Positions 33,209 through 47,102 of a stretch of DNA of 64,000 nt are shown piece after piece (position 1 is the first letter of the stretch; the number at the start of each line of letters is the position of its first letter). The position numbers and the translations under genes were made by a program. The stretch covers positions 84,928,042 to 84,992,041 of the forward strand of contig OY979716.1 of the NCBI GenBank assembly GCA_963855995.1. Direction: 5' to 3'. This DNA comes from Muricea muricata (Eukaryota; Cnidaria; Anthozoa; Malacalcyonacea; Plexauridae). The notes under the pieces are model-generated. The model was not told where the DNA came from. It saw only the letters and a program-made list of their open reading frames with translations, and ran no database searches.

Positions 33209-34020
33209 TTTTTCTTCTGGTTTCTATAACAAAATCACAACATGTTAGACTTACAGTGAATACATTGCTGTTTGCATACGCATGACAAAACTGTGGTTAA
33301 AATATAAAACAAATATATCTTTCGGCATAACGTAATGACTAAACGAAATCTCAATAGTAGCCTTTGCAGGATAGAAGTTACAGCATTTCGAGTGATACGC
33401 GACCGCCCAACACCAATGCTTGCCAGCAATAGTTGTTTCTGACATTTGAGCGCCGTCGATATGTTAATATCAGAAACGTTGTTCCCAAACAGCCCTCACC
33501 CCCCCCCCCCCATGACAGCTAAAACGCTCCAAATTTCTTGGTAATCAGGCAAAAAGTCAAGTTTTAGGCAACAAACGGCACATTACTATATTTTTGTATT
33601 GTTTTTGCATCAGCCATTATGACTTTCGCCTACCATTGTTCATGATATCACATAGCTAACTCGAACTTGCAGTGATAAATGAGCACTGATAGCAACACCA
33701 TTCTGTCAAATTATGCCCACAAAAATCAGTCACTTATTACCACGCGACTTGTTGCGTTGAAAAGCGCATATCACAGGCTTGCGCGCATTAGTTTTCATCA
33801 TTACAGGTGATATTATGAATGATGAAAGTCACAAACTTTATGACTTATTACCGAATAAGAACTTTTCGAACTATAAGCTCTAGAAAGAGAAGATTTTTAG
33901 TAGAAGGACAGTAGGACAAATAGGTATAGTATTTATTCGGTATAATTCTTCGACGTATAATGGATAAATTGTATAGATCTTGTGGGACGTCATTCAACTC
34001 AGTGGGTTACTGGGTTGCAA
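33209..34020. other. Upstream region of the SLC5 exon
   Basis: Would contain promoter and 5' UTR for the symporter; no clear TATA or initiator could be assigned. A poly-C run lies at about 33499-33511. Confidence 0.4.
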
Positions 34021-34115
34021 TGTTTTAAACTAATAAAACTATCTATCTGATCATGGCGGAAGTTGAACCTACGACCTTGAATGCTAGTCCACCTGACATT
34101 GTTAACTTTTCGATA
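34021..34115 (-). mobile_element. Possible tRNA-derived SINE remnant
   Basis: On the - strand the text TCAAGGTCGTAGGTTCAACT resembles a tRNA B-box/T-arm (GGTTCRANYCC type), with a plausible upstream A-box-like TGTCAGGTGGACTAGCAT. No folded tRNA could be drawn and the tail is unclear. Weak call. Confidence 0.35.
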
Positions 34116-37100
34116 ATTTTAAGGATAAGAATTATCCTATGAAACATAGAGTGACGAATTCTGAATTTAAGATTTTTTTCCTCGTTACCAGATATGGGCT
34201 GTCTTCTTCCAAACTTTCGATATTGTGATGAGTGGGAAAAATTCGCATGACTTAGGCATCATAGTGTAAACTTTTCGGGGGTGTTTACAATCACTGCACC
34301 CTCAGACTTCGTGCTGTCTGCGTTAAGTAGAACTCTTGTAATAATCGCATTCCTGCAGGTTAACAGGACTTCTATCTATTGTTTTATCAACATTTCGACA
34401 AACTAAATTTTCCATTCTATCACGATTAGTTTCGCCGTTTTAATTAAACGGCCAGGGTCCAGTAGAACATATTATATTTCCTCTTCTCCCCAGATATTTC
34501 AATGTCAAGCATTGTGTTAGGAATGGCGCTTTGGAGATTTTCCGGTGAGATCCAAAGTAGATTATATTTGACAACAATAAATACAGCTTGGCTACAAGCT
34601 AATGACTTTGTTTTGGCGTGTTTAATTAATATGTAGCATATAGTGTAAATATGAAGATATGGACAGCCAATTTGAACTTTTTGCAATATATTAAAAACGA
34701 TCATGTATAATGCACATGTGTTTTATACTTTAAAGCCGCTATATTTTATGAGCAATATTACAATATGATAATAATTGCAATTTGCAACATGATGTGCAAG
34801 TTTCTCGTAGGAATTCGCACTCGTATGGCAAGTTGCCAATCGGTATTCGTTGTAAAATTAAGGTAAATTTGTTCGAAAAACAAATTTACCTTTTTTTTTT
34901 TAATGTATGTATACTTAACTAATCTGAGCATCTAAAACAATCAGTAAACGATATCTCGCGTGTGCGCAAAACAGAAGCGCGCACGTGTTTTCAATTATGA
35001 TTGCAAATTTCTTCAAGCAACTTGCACATCAATATTGCATGTCAACTTTGGCTACTCAGATTTAAGCCTTGTTTACAAACTTTCAATATCCTTGGATCCC
35101 CTTTTATACTTGGGTTTGAGAAGTACAAAGAAGCGCCCAGTGACATATAAACACTGCGGGACGTTTAATCTCAAACACTCAAAGCTGTTTTTATGCTCAA
35201 GGTGAAAACATGGGCATGTCTTTGACTGCTTATCTGGTTTACCTGAAATCAGATATTTTGGCAGCCGGAAACAATTTCCACTCTTTTGTTGAGCAAATAT
35301 TTACTTTTCTTTCAAAATACTTTTTATCGAGAGAATTGAACCGTATTTATTTTAGTCACCTGAAGATCGCCATATAGAGCCATAATTGTGTCTCTCGCCC
35401 CCTTTCTCCGGTTTTCCGCCCTCTTAAAAATCAACGCTGAAAGGACAAAGCGAAGGCCACTAGGTTATGAGCATAACCAAGTTCACGTCATAAAAATGCT
35501 TTTGAATTTTCAAAAAATATTTTACACTAATTGTGGCATTAGAACTAAACAAAGTTTGAATTATTTGCTGCCATCTAACTTTTGCATTTTGAAAATTAAG
35601 ATCACTGCTTTGGAGATGTATGAATGCATGAAAAGCAAATTGAAGTTACCCTGGTACAATATGGCATGCATGTAGCTATTAGCTTTCACAATCTGTAGTT
35701 ACAAAAATTTTTTGACGTATCTCTATGTGTTGCTTAGGCAACCCATTCTTCCGTTCAAAATCTGTTGTGCCGCTCAGATTCATCTGGAAACATAAACTAA
35801 ACTTACATAGCAAATGTTGTTTTGACCTCGGTTTAGACAGCTATAAATATACTGATATATCAAAAGTCCAAATACAGGTTAGTCCTTATGGCTATGGTCC
35901 TTCTGTGCTCGGAACCATCGGAAGATTGTGATATCCATCGACTGTTTTATCACCAAAACGGCATTGTAGAGCAAAGTACTACTTGAAATAGTCGAGCAGG
36001 AGTGCTTTATTCAAACGTATGGCTTTAGCGCTTGACTTCATAAAGAATAGCAATTTTTTATACGTTTTATTAACTATGCATAAGGTTGCACGTAACCGTA
36101 TAATCACTTTAAAGTAATTAAAGCTATATATATCTTTGAAATGTACCGAATGTACAAATTTATGTTGTTTCATGTGAAATTGAAGCAGTAACGTGGCCCG
36201 GCCGCCCTTGTTTATACCTACAGAAATCGATCGTTTTAGAAATTAAACAGTACCCACTAAAAGACACTATGTTTCTAAACAGAAAACCTGTGCTAAATTT
36301 GAGTAACGAACGGCATGTTGAAAAAACACAGGCATTCATAATGAAGACAGAAATAGTTTTTACTTTTTACAATTTAAATTTCCTTTTATACGCCCTGTTT
36401 AATACACCTTTTATTTGCTATGGCCATGTCCTGGCTTATTTCTCATAGGAAGTCTGGGACAACGTCTGTCGTATTGCTACAATGCTGTGCGGGTAATTTG
36501 AATTTCGAAGGTCAATTTCAAAGCTGGATTCTTTGAGATCACGGAAGGAGAAAGCGATTTCAAAAACACAATGTACATTTTTATCATTGATCTAAGGTTT
36601 TGTCGAATAATTTGTATATATAGTGCTGTCTTCATAGGGATGGGATTTCACAAAAGATAGAGACAGTGAACTTTTGTCGTTAACGTTACCATTATCACTG
36701 AATGGCCCTACTGTCCATTCGCTATACTGTGGTATAACCGGGGTGAATGCTTGGGTTTACAGACCTTTAAAACAATCAATTTCGAAAAATATTCTGTTGC
36801 TGAATACGCCACAGCCTGCCTTGATCAACGACAATGATAACTATATTTATATACAGCAAACTGCATCAGCAAAGATTTTCGTTCTCTATGTAAACATTCT
36901 TATCAGTTTTGTATTACACTTCAGAATTTGAAGAATGTGTTATGTTAAAAAAAACAAGTCTGTTTCAAAAACAAAGGTTTCGGCGACATGAAGATGTGTA
37001 AAATGCAAAGAAAGGAAACTTGGAATAAATAATATAGACAAGTCCAACTTAGTAATTTAGCAGACGAAAATTACTCCATTTCAAAATACAATATACTCTT

Positions 37101-37918
37101 GAATTCCAAGAAATACAAGAAAACAATTGAGTCCATGATTTTTCGTCTTTATTCTACAGACATTGTGAATTGCATAATCGCTTAATGCAAAACAACCTTT
37201 CTACTTTGCTTTGATGCCTTTTGTTTCAGAACTGGTACGGATTAAATGAGAGATATTACCGTTTGTGTACGATGACAACACAACACATATGACCGCCGAA
37301 TATCGCTGAAAATTACTTTACACTGAGCGACTTTACTGATGCCCAGTAAATTTTTATTTATTGCAGTTAGCCACCTGAACAAGTATGTTCATTTGTTGTA
37401 AAAACATGATAACAAATCAGAGAACCACGAGCTTGTGGCGTTGTGGTCGGTACGTGTACAAATTTTCCTTATGTACAATACACTGCTGACCAATGTACAA
37501 TAAGACTCAATTTACTTTGACTAGACCGACAGATTTTTGTGGGTAGCGCGCATGCGCAGCTAACCACTATGTTATACCTGAAAAGTGCCCGTATGCTTGT
37601 ATGTCCACATCTTCGACCTATTATCGGCGAAGGCGAAGAGGTGTCGACTACGCGATAGTTATAGCCTTTGGGAAATATCGTAACGCACACGGAGTTGCTG
37701 AGATAGACATCACTTTTTTACATTTACAAGAGGCGAACCAATTTGTATTCACTTTTATTCACTACAATTTGGAAACTATTTAACATATTTTGTTCTATTA
37801 AACTGAAGGTTAGTAATATTTTGTCTTTAAATAATATGTTTTATCCTAATCTTTGTTTCACTCTGGTAGAAGCGGGCGAATAAATTCACACGAGGTTGAC
37901 TTGCTCATAGTGCTGTCC
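34116..37918. other. Long AT-rich stretch without a recognised gene
   Basis: Short ORFs here (for example near 35388-35675 and 36674-36931) show no domain and look like chance. A perfect small hairpin GGTAAATTTGTT/AACAAATTTACC lies at about 34861-34889. Confidence 0.45.
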
Positions 37919-38557
37919 CAACCTCGTCCCCAGGGTCATCTTTGTGGGCGCGGTGAGGAAATAGATGACCCTGCTAAAGGCTGTCCTAATCTCCTTGTTC
38001 ATTGGTTAACACATTCGACCAGTCAGGGTTTGTGACAATAAATGCGATTGGTTTAACGAAATGACAGCATAATATTACTTTCTGTTTTCTGCACATTTAT
38101 TAGGTTGGCGTTTTTATATACAACTTGTGGTTGGTTTAAGTTGTTTTAATGTTGAGTATCACACCAAGGACGCAATTTAGTCCAACAAATCACAAAACTA
38201 GATGGTCGAGTGTAGCGTAAGAATAACATGCGTGCAGATCGAATGGATTGTATCGTACTCAATGCAGATACTATACATTTTGGATATCTAGTTTATCATA
38301 TGCGGCAAATATAAATGAAGTAGTTAAAACTGAGACTCAAACTTTAAATATTGTTTTTATGTGAGCGTAAATTTATGTATACATTGTGAAAATTTGCACG
38401 CCAATGCTCTGTGCCAGTGGTAACTTGAGTCAGCGCCACATTATTCACTGACGGCGCATGCTTGAAAATCTCCAAGAATCTTGGAGATTTTTACAGCCTT
38501 TACCAGGGTCATCTATTTCCTCACCGCGCCCACAAAATGACCCTGGAGACGAAATTG
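37919..38557. mobile_element. TIR element CAACCTCGTCCCCAGGGTCA with 9-10 bp TSD-like flanks
   Basis: About 65-bp inverted ends: CAACCTCGTCCCCAGGGTCA through GCGGTGAGGAAATAGATGAC and the complement at 38495-38557. Flanks AGTGCTGTCC and AGTGTTGCCC match at 8 of 10, with two transitions. A 9-10 bp duplication points to a Mutator-like family. Interior non-coding. Confidence 0.75.
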
Positions 38558-38941
38558 AGTGTTGCCCGCGTATCTCAAGTTATTCGTATGCAATTTATAT
38601 ATATTCAGCCTGAGTCGTGCCTTCATTTGTATTTAATATTGTGTTATTTGTATGGGCCAGTTTTTTTTTACCATACACTAATTTAGGAATTTTTTGACAA
38701 AATTCCTAATTTACAGTTTCAATAAATTGTAACCAAGTAGAATTATACTGGCTCTTTAGCATTGTTGAACTGCATTGTGATAAATATAGTTTGTTTATGA
38801 CTATTAATATGGACTAGCAGCTAATTGGTTAAGCGACCTGTCATTCAAAGTATAATTTTGTGGAAACACCACATGAATTTATTATCGCAAAGCTTTTGAT
38901 TTCGTTAGCTCGGATCTTCGTCAGTCCTAGCTAGCGACGCC
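38558..38941. other. Anonymous DNA
   Basis: No gene. CTAATTTAGGAATTTTTTGAC near 38680 forms a small local inverted repeat with AAAATTCCTAATTT. Confidence 0.45.
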
Positions 38942-40901
38942 ATTTTGCAGGGGGTGCAAAACTAATGGGGCGAGCGCGCGGTCAGCTTTAATTATAGCTT
39001 TTATCATCCAACTTGATAGCAACTGACCCCAAAGCGATACCAGATTCAGCATGGGTTGACGACGTTCAACAAAAGCCAAAAATCGACGATGGAAAATTAT
39101 TTAGTTAGATTTTGAGAATAAAAGCAGTAGGTGTCGACTATATTAGAAAGCATGAGGACCAGAAAGCATATTCATATTCCATTTGTAGAACGTGAGATTT
39201 TCCGCATGAGATCTTTTTTGTTGAAGATCAGTATTAGTACAGCTGTTAACGACCAAATTGTTCACTTTTATGATAGAAGCTTGAAAATTTGTCGCATTAC
39301 TACTATTGCTGAGATAATCATTTGTAGATATGGAGCCAAGTCAAATTCGATCTTGGTCGATGTCATGGAATATGAATTGCGCAGTACACGTACATCAATT
39401 GTAAAAAAAGTGGGAAATTGAATGATGTGTTATTTTGACTAAGCGTTAGTATAAAGTTGGTAAAGAGGATTAAATGCCAAATCACACTCATGATTGTAAT
39501 GGTATATTTCCTGAGCTATCATAGATTCAAAATTTTTGAAATTGTTGATTGAGCATTTTTTGTCTTATTAAAATCTCTCAGCGTTTGATAATTACGTATT
39601 TCTTTTTTGTATATTGTTGATCTTAAGGGAAGTGTATACGTAGAAAGAGTGCTTTGAAAAGTGCAACAACGTAAATTTACTAGAAACGTTGCGCAGGTCA
39701 AAATTTATATTTCTAATTAAGGAATCAACTAACCAGAAGGCATTCGTCATAAAAGTGCAATCTTCTTTAAACATTAACATATATAATTTTTGGAGATTTA
39801 AAGGGGACAATCTCGGCCTCATTCGACTAAAGCTAAATGTCTCATTAATATTCCAATGTTCAGTGGCTGTATCATTATCGTGAATGTTATAGATTGGAAC
39901 TGGAATATTGATTCAAGATATAATGGAAAAATTGACATTGCTCCACTTCATAGCTATTTTTCTAGGTATACACGTCTATCAGAATCAATAACATCGAAAG
40001 AAAAAATTAAATAGGGTAACTATCAACTGCTGAGGGATTTTGATCGGACAAAAAATGCTGAATCAGCACTTTTAAAAATATTTGATCTGCGATATCTCAG
40101 AAACTACACTTTTACAACTTGATAAGTAACATAGCGTTTGATCTTCTTTAGAAATTGCATAAGAGTATTTAGTCAAAATAAGACATTATTTCATTTTCTA
40201 ATTTTTATCTACTGACGCACGCACGGCGCATGCCCTATTTCATGACATTGACCGAGATTGAATTAAGCTTGGCTCCATACTTCATATCAAAAATTGTTTA
40301 TGACATGTTTAGTAACAACCATGCAAAGTTTCACGCTTTTATCTCTAAAGTGAACAATTCATCTTTTTTTTGGTCGTTAGCAGCTAGACTATATAGCGTT
40401 TGTCATTATCACAATATCCAACAGCACAGCGAGCGTGTTTTGGCATATTTGATATGCAGCTTCATACATGGATCTCATATTTATATTAAAGTTTTTTGTA
40501 CTTCTGCACATGGAATTTGTGTATGCTTTCATCCAGTGACACTTTTGTTTCGCTTTCGCTACAAACCTTCACATGCTGTTGTTGTTGCAAAATACTGTAT
40601 TGTTAAGCCGCATAAGTTCACACGCGCTTTTGTTGTAAATAACGCAAAGTAAACAGTCGTAAAAAGGTGTCGTAGCAAACGAGGTATGAAGACATTATAT
40701 CAAATTCATTCAAATCCCCTTCTGATGTTTGACAAGAGAAAATAGATTATCCATAAAACAAAAACTTTGACGATTATATTATAGTTAATTAGAAAACCAA
40801 CCAAATTTCCATACAATATTTTAGTTCACTCATTGTACAATTATATGGCGAAAATAGCTGAACGCGCGCTCGCCCCAGTAGTTTTGCACCCCCTGCAAAA
40901 T
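38942..40901. mobile_element. 1.96-kb DNA transposon of unknown superfamily, 46-bp TIRs
   Basis: The ends ATTTTGCAGGGGGTGCAAAA and their complement pair over about 46 bp, including GGGGCGAGCGCGCG. Two weak + strand ORFs lie inside (39131-39421 and 40230-40652), with no recognised domain. No TSD is apparent, so the superfamily is not assigned. Its size is larger than a typical MITE; it may be a decayed or deleted autonomous copy. Confidence 0.8.
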
Positions 40902-43425
40902 ATGGAAGGGTCTATTAAATCGAATCACTAAGAAGTGTACTACAGTAATACGTGTGAACTGTAGAACGGCTCCTGATGATTTACATCCTATTTGCAGGGT
41001 GCTGGATCTGCATGGTCACGACATCACGTTTGACCTGTTTGCAGTCATGTTAATTAACTCTTACGGTCTTTTCTGTGATTAGTTGTTATCAAATTATGTA
41101 ATATCATAAATTATTATATGGTTATGGGTGTTTTACCGTAAACTAAAACACTCGTATTTCCCATATTTTCACTAGTGAGTTATAAAAAAATATGTAACGC
41201 GTGAAAAACGCGTGTGTTTTCACGCGGGATTTATATGTTCTCTGTTTGCTTGTTACGACTTCTGACCATATTATACTGTTTTTACCACTCGAAAAAATAT
41301 TCATATCTTCCCGCCACCGTGTAATATCCTCTATTTATGTGAGACCCTCTCCCCCCCCCCCCAAGTAGCAATTAGCTGATCGTACGAAAAATTCTATCTT
41401 GCGCTTATGCTTATGTCAAACATGTTTCGTATTTGGTTTGCGTATCACGAATGAAAAGGCCATGAATGTTGTCCACACAGGAGGAAATTTTCAACTCGTC
41501 AGGAATAACAGGTACGCGCGACAAGTGCGCTCGTTGGCGGCGGAGTTAATTGGTTACCCATCTGGTCGTTTGGAGATGATACTTGTTTATCTTGCTGCTT
41601 GCTTTCGACTTTGTCCAAATAATTTGGCAAAATGATTTCAGAAATAAGTGGTAGATCTCAATGTTAAACGAAACGCATTTGGCACTTGGTTAAATATAAG
41701 ATGCAACGACCAAAAGTTGCCCTGTAGTCAGTTTAAGGATCTTTAACTTGATGGGGATTTTTGTTGCTGTATGTAACTAAGTCATTAATTGCTAATTTAA
41801 ATCCCCGATGGCACGTGCAAGGCACGTTTAACAACCACATACCGATTCTGACACGGAAAACCTTTTATGGCACACTGTATACCGATTATATTGTTTAATG
41901 TGATCTAAAGATATATTTCTCCAAGCACATACATAGATTTCAACACCTAGAAAAATTATTCTCGAAGCTCCACACTCTTATGTAACCATTTATAGAGTTG
42001 TGTAACCATTTCAACTCTTTTTTTGTTGGAACGTTAATGTGTATGGTAGCAGTACACACGACGCTTTGGTAAAACGTTATTGTTAATTTAATAAAAAAGT
42101 AAATACAACCTTCACACCTCATGATCGAGATAATGATGATCTTCATTAAAAATTCCATATTATATAACTGAAATAACAACCTGATCACGATGTTTTTGTG
42201 ATAATTACCAAATGACAGCGTTTATTGCATTTCAAATTCTCAACATATTTTCCATATCAGTCATATCCTGCTTTTTTTTACGATTGAATTGCAGAAAAAC
42301 TTGGTCATAATAAACTCTAAACATTTCACATTTTAAGGCCTTTAAGTTTCTAAGTACAGTTCAAGTACCTAAGTTCACATTTCCTAAGTACAGCGGGAAG
42401 CCGTGAGAAAGAATCAGCTTTCTAGACTCTGCACATAGACTTTACCTACACGCAGTAATTAACACTGCATGTTTGCTTTCAATTTTCCGAGACAAATTTG
42501 GTCGCTTTTATGTATGAATTTCTATTGAGTCGGAAATTTATCAATACATATGAAGCACTGTGTGAATAGGACAACCTTGCTAACTTAACAATTTATCAAC
42601 TGGGGGTCTCATTTGCTGACCCAAATCGTCTGGACAGTGACGTGCGTAGTTACATGAGATGATTAAGCAGGTTAGTATTGTAGGATTAGTTGTTCTCATG
42701 ACTCGTTAGGTATTTCTATTTTGATTTAATACTCAGAGCGTCTTGCATTTGCAACCGCGCTTTTCCGCCGAAAAAATGTTACAAAGACCCCATTTACACG
42801 AACCCCGTTTACACGGCAGTGATAGGATTGGCCTTACGATATCACATTGAATAGTTCCTACGCCAGTAAGGACTTAGATTTATGATATTATTATACAGAA
42901 TTTAGTAACAACTAATCGTAGAAAGTGATAAGAGTAAATTTGACTGTAAACTTGCCCAACTTGATCTCGTGACCATGTGAATCTGGTACCGTGTTTAAAC
43001 AGTGTCCAAATGTTTCTGATCTATCATTCGTAGCTTAATTAAGGTGCAATGTTCAGCATCTCACACAAAAGCGTTCATACAGGACATTATCGAAATCTGG
43101 TGGTTCCGATCATCCCCATGTACAAAAAAAACAACGCCAGCAGACAAATAATATAAAAAAACATACCAAAGAAAAACTGTTGTCTTGTTGTTAAAAGCGC
43201 ATAATTAATCTTGAGTTTACAAGATGTTCTTGGGAGTATGTTTTTCTATATTATCTTTTGTGTAGTCCTATCGTCTTTGTGGTATCAAAACATTTGTACT
43301 TGTGAGGGGTCAATCTTCTGTCAATCTTTATATCGCCACTGGTCATTATATGTTATTTTTGTATATTTGTATCACATTAGATGGTTACCATAACTACGAC
43401 TGTTATTCTCCTGTTGATCTGTATA
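40902..43425. other. Anonymous DNA, no gene recognised
   Basis: Short ORFs only, no domains. Poly-C run at about 41351-41362. Confidence 0.45.
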
Positions 43426-43582
43426 CAGTGGCGTAACTAGCGCCGATAAATGGGGGGGGGGGGGGGGGGGCAGTGCTGGTTTCGCGTTCACAGACCCTAA
43501 AAATAGTCACAATTGATTCGCAAATAACAAAAATATATGAATATTTGCCTGCTCTCTAAATTATCCGCAAGTTACGCTACTG
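43426..43582. mobile_element. hAT-type MITE with poly-G tract
   Basis: Ends CAGTGGCGTAACT and AGTTACGCTACTG pair. A G-run of about 22 lies at 43452-43470. The TSD has decayed. Same terminal style as the hAT MITEs at 4897 and 51798. Confidence 0.75.
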
Positions 43583-45372
43583 TGCATTTATCAGGGGAAA
43601 TATTTTGTTGATAGAATTCGTAGAGTTTACTCAAAGAAGAAACATTCTGCTGGTATGCAGTTCAATTTTATTAGGAAACAAAATTTAGTCACAAATTTGA
43701 CTTGGAACTTCTGGTGTATTAGTTTTTCTCAGGCATTTGTTAGTTCTGTTCACACTAATGTATGGAATGCATTCGTGTGTCAACTTGCGTAGGTTTTACC
43801 TGTAACACGCTTAGCTGGATCTAACACACTTAATAGATCTACAATAGCTTATAGGACTGTTTAAGTTCGGTTCCTAGCTTAAATCGGCTTATATTGACCA
43901 TATGGCGCAATTGTGGTAGCCATAAAAGGCCCCACACATTTAATGCGTTTTTGGAATAAAGAATATCTGTTTGGAATATCCGAATGGAATGTCATTCGAC
44001 TCGGTAAAGTTCACACAGTCCGTTATTATCTTCAGGCGCTTGATAAATTACTTTGGTACAGGATAACATCATTTGTCATGCTGTGCATGCAAACTTGGCT
44101 CCTTGGAGAAAAACAACGGCGTTATGATAACGCAACATCATGATCAATAAACGATCTGGTAAATTTTAAAAGATGTCTTGACAAATATTTTTCATATTAA
44201 AGCATTTGTAATGTACCAATCAAGCAACTGAAACATAAAAATTGTATTTAAATTTTGTATTCGGGTGTAAATCGTGTTTACTCCATTGCGATAAGTGATT
44301 TACACTGCCTTATGATTAAAGAGATTATTTAAAGACGCAAGAGCGCTAATTGGCAACAAAATGCGAAAAATATCGAGCAGTGAGTTTCCTGAGCAAAATC
44401 AGTCTTCGAAAGCGATATTACTTCGGCTTTTACTAATACTAGAGTTACTTTTATCAATGACAAGGTCTTCCAATCTGGTCCTTCCAATCATTAAATGAGT
44501 GGCTTTATATGTTTGCGTGCAAGGTAAAGCAGGTCCACGTACTGTGATTGATAGTTGGAAAAAAACGCGGTTTGTACCAGTATCTGTAATACCTGCGACT
44601 TTGTTTTAATACTCGTAGCCTTTAAAAGCGATTATAACTTCTAAGTGTTAAACTATTTGTGTACGGTTTGTTTCCATTTACACGGACAGACCAATGTTTT
44701 TAAAGCAAGAATGATATGGTTTGGACAAATGAAACCATTCAAAAGTGGAGCTATAAAGTTAATTTTGATATCAAACTGAATATTTAACTCAGGCCAGAAT
44801 TTTGTACGTATTTTTTGTCCTACAATGAGTAACACACAGGTAGCCATGTAAACGATAAGCCCCCCGATATTCTAAGTTCTATCATATTTTTACGCGATTC
44901 GTGAATGCTTTGAATTTTTCGTGATTTGAATTATTTACGAATGAACCGTATTTTTTACGAAATACAAAAGCTGAATATTTTATTGTGGATGGGATGAAAA
45001 TTCCCTTTCCTTTAGGAAACCATCATCCAAATTAATCTAGTTAAAAGCTTCTTTATTGGCGCGTTACGAGGTGAGCAAAGTATCCCTAATTGTGTTGCTG
45101 TAGCTTATAAGAGATTTTTAAATACATATGCCGACATGCGCGGCTATGCTTATAAAATTTAATGCTTGCGTTCATGGCTGTTAATTCGTTGTTGAGAGAA
45201 GCTAAGCTTTCATCTAAAATTGTTTGAAAATGTGACTCTACACAATCCGATTTCTGAGATTCTCAGCAATTCAGTATATGTACATATAGCGTGCTGCATC
45301 TTGTTTGCTTCCGTCAAACTGTGTGCATGTGTCCCCTATCTCCATATATAGCGCCCCGAACCGCTGCGAGTG
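43583..45372. other. Anonymous DNA, no gene recognised
   Basis: No ORF with a recognisable domain; no clear repeats. Confidence 0.45.
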
Positions 45373-45720
45373 CTCGCTTCTGGGCAAATTTCTGTCACAA
45401 AATACAAATCCCCATTGCGTTATCGTTAAGATGGCGCATAAAGGATTGAAATCTAACGCTCTGCGACAGGCAGTCCTATTGCGGACCAACAGCGCGAGCT
45501 TCAGTTTCTCCTTTTGTTTCAATGCTTGCGAACATTCCCTAAATCGATCAGTAATTGTAGCTACGTCAACATCGCTTCACATCAGCCTTGGCGCGCGCAG
45601 ATCACTAAATCTACAGTAGGAACATATTAAAAACACTTTACTAAGGAATGTACGTCACGATACCTTTTAGCTTGAACTTTTGTTGGATACCTCTGTGCGG
45701 TAAGCGTGTCAGCTTTTTCT
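45373..45720 (+). repeat. Source-like copy of a segment also found in the BEL pol gene
   Basis: CTCGCTTCTGGGCAAATTTC through GTGTCAGCTTTTTCT is repeated at 50080-50104 plus 50707-51030, about 97% alike by eye. It has a moderate ORF on + (45305-45619) but no recognised domain. Confidence 0.85.
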
Positions 45721-46794
45721 TCCACTGTTTAGCTGTGAACTTCAATATTCACCTCGTTGTTCGCATTAATATTCACCTGACTGTTGAAGCCCCGCGAGTG
45801 GCTATGATACTTATTAGCTGACTTAGCGGAGATTGCAAGGTAACTTTATACTGCTGGAATGCGTCGAAGCAGACTGACTGTAACATTTGACGAAACATTG
45901 TCATAAATGCATTAATTTCCTTAGGTAATCCTACAAGCGAGAAAAACAAGCTAATGATAAATTCCGACGTATTGACAGGGAATGTTCGTACGAAGGATCT
46001 GGTAAAGATACTATATCTTTAAATTTTCGTGCAATTTATGTTGTATGTAATTTGTGTTCAGTCAAAATCAGTGAAATAATTCGGGAGTGATCTTCCGACA
46101 ATTCTGTTTGTGTTATATAAAAAAAAAGGAATGCATTGATCTCGCCTATGATACGGCACTGAAAGAAAATCCTTTCAGTCAATTAACCAGGAGATGATAA
46201 ATTTCGTAGCTATTATACCACAGATTTTTGACAAACTGGGCTGAAGGTTTTAATTAACGAAAATGGACTACACGTGTTATCATTTAATCTTTTAACAGAG
46301 AAAGCGTTTTGATTTGAAGGAAAACAGATTGCTTTAATTGATTTATTGATATTTTCTTGGCGGTGGTTTAAGGGATCAGACGGTCAGCAGAAGCAGCGAA
46401 TCACAGGGGTTGGTCAGGAACTGTTTACATGAACACGGTCAGTTGAGTCGGGATGGAATGTGGAAGACGTTGGCATATTAAAATAGATAACATGCAGGCT
46501 TTAAGTAAACTCAAACTAAGAGCTAAAACTAAATATTTACAGAAAGATCTCGTGCAAACATTGTAATATAATACATTTATTTATTCTCCCTAAAATGGAT
46601 TCTTACAGGTAATGCTATTATAGAATTTGTCACATTAGAACATTGTCTAGTATAATTGAATTTTCCGAATTAGCTTACAGGTAATTCTATAACAGAATCA
46701 ACTATACTACGTTGCAATATGTACAAGAGACGCTAAAAACTATTTGATGCGTTTTCCAGACTTAATATCAAATTCTATTTAAGTGTTGCGAGAT
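45721..46794. other. Anonymous DNA, no gene recognised
   Basis: No ORF of note. Two similar TTACAGGTAATNCTAT words at about 46605 and 46675 hint at a decayed tandem repeat. Confidence 0.4.
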
Positions 46795-47102
46795 CAGAGT
46801 TGCAAAAAGCGTTCAAACTTCCTCCGGGCAAAATTTTCTAAGGTTGCAAACCTTCCTCAAAATGTTGTAAAGTTGGGCTTTACAAACTGAAGATCAGAAT
46901 TAGTCTTGCAAATGAATCACTATTTTTTTTGGAAAGAAGGCATGTTTTCTGGAATGGATCATTATCTATTATTTTTTTGTTAGTTTAGTGTTTAGGATAC
47001 ATTATGTAGTGTGTTGACATGAAACCTTCCTCACTGACTGCCCATTTTGCAAACCTTCCTCACGGGTAATACCCGCATACCCGTGGCTTTTTTGCAACTC
47101 TG
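46795..47102. mobile_element. hAT-type MITE, TIR CAGAGTTGCAAAAAGC, 8-bp TSD
   Basis: TIR CAGAGTTGCAAAAAGC with complement GCTTTTTTGCAACTCTG. The TSD TGCGAGAT is perfect at 46787-46794 and 47103-47110. Inside are four copies of an AAACYTTCCTC word, plus a CGGGTAATACCCG hairpin. 308 bp, non-coding. Confidence 0.93.

Noticed and set aside
40230..40652. 140-codon + strand ORF
   Set aside because: Not called as a gene: no recognisable domain and low-complexity codon use; noted only as possible remnant inside a TIR element.
45305..45619. 104-codon ORF as a host exon
   Set aside because: No domain; the related copy at 50.7 kb carries indels that break the frame.
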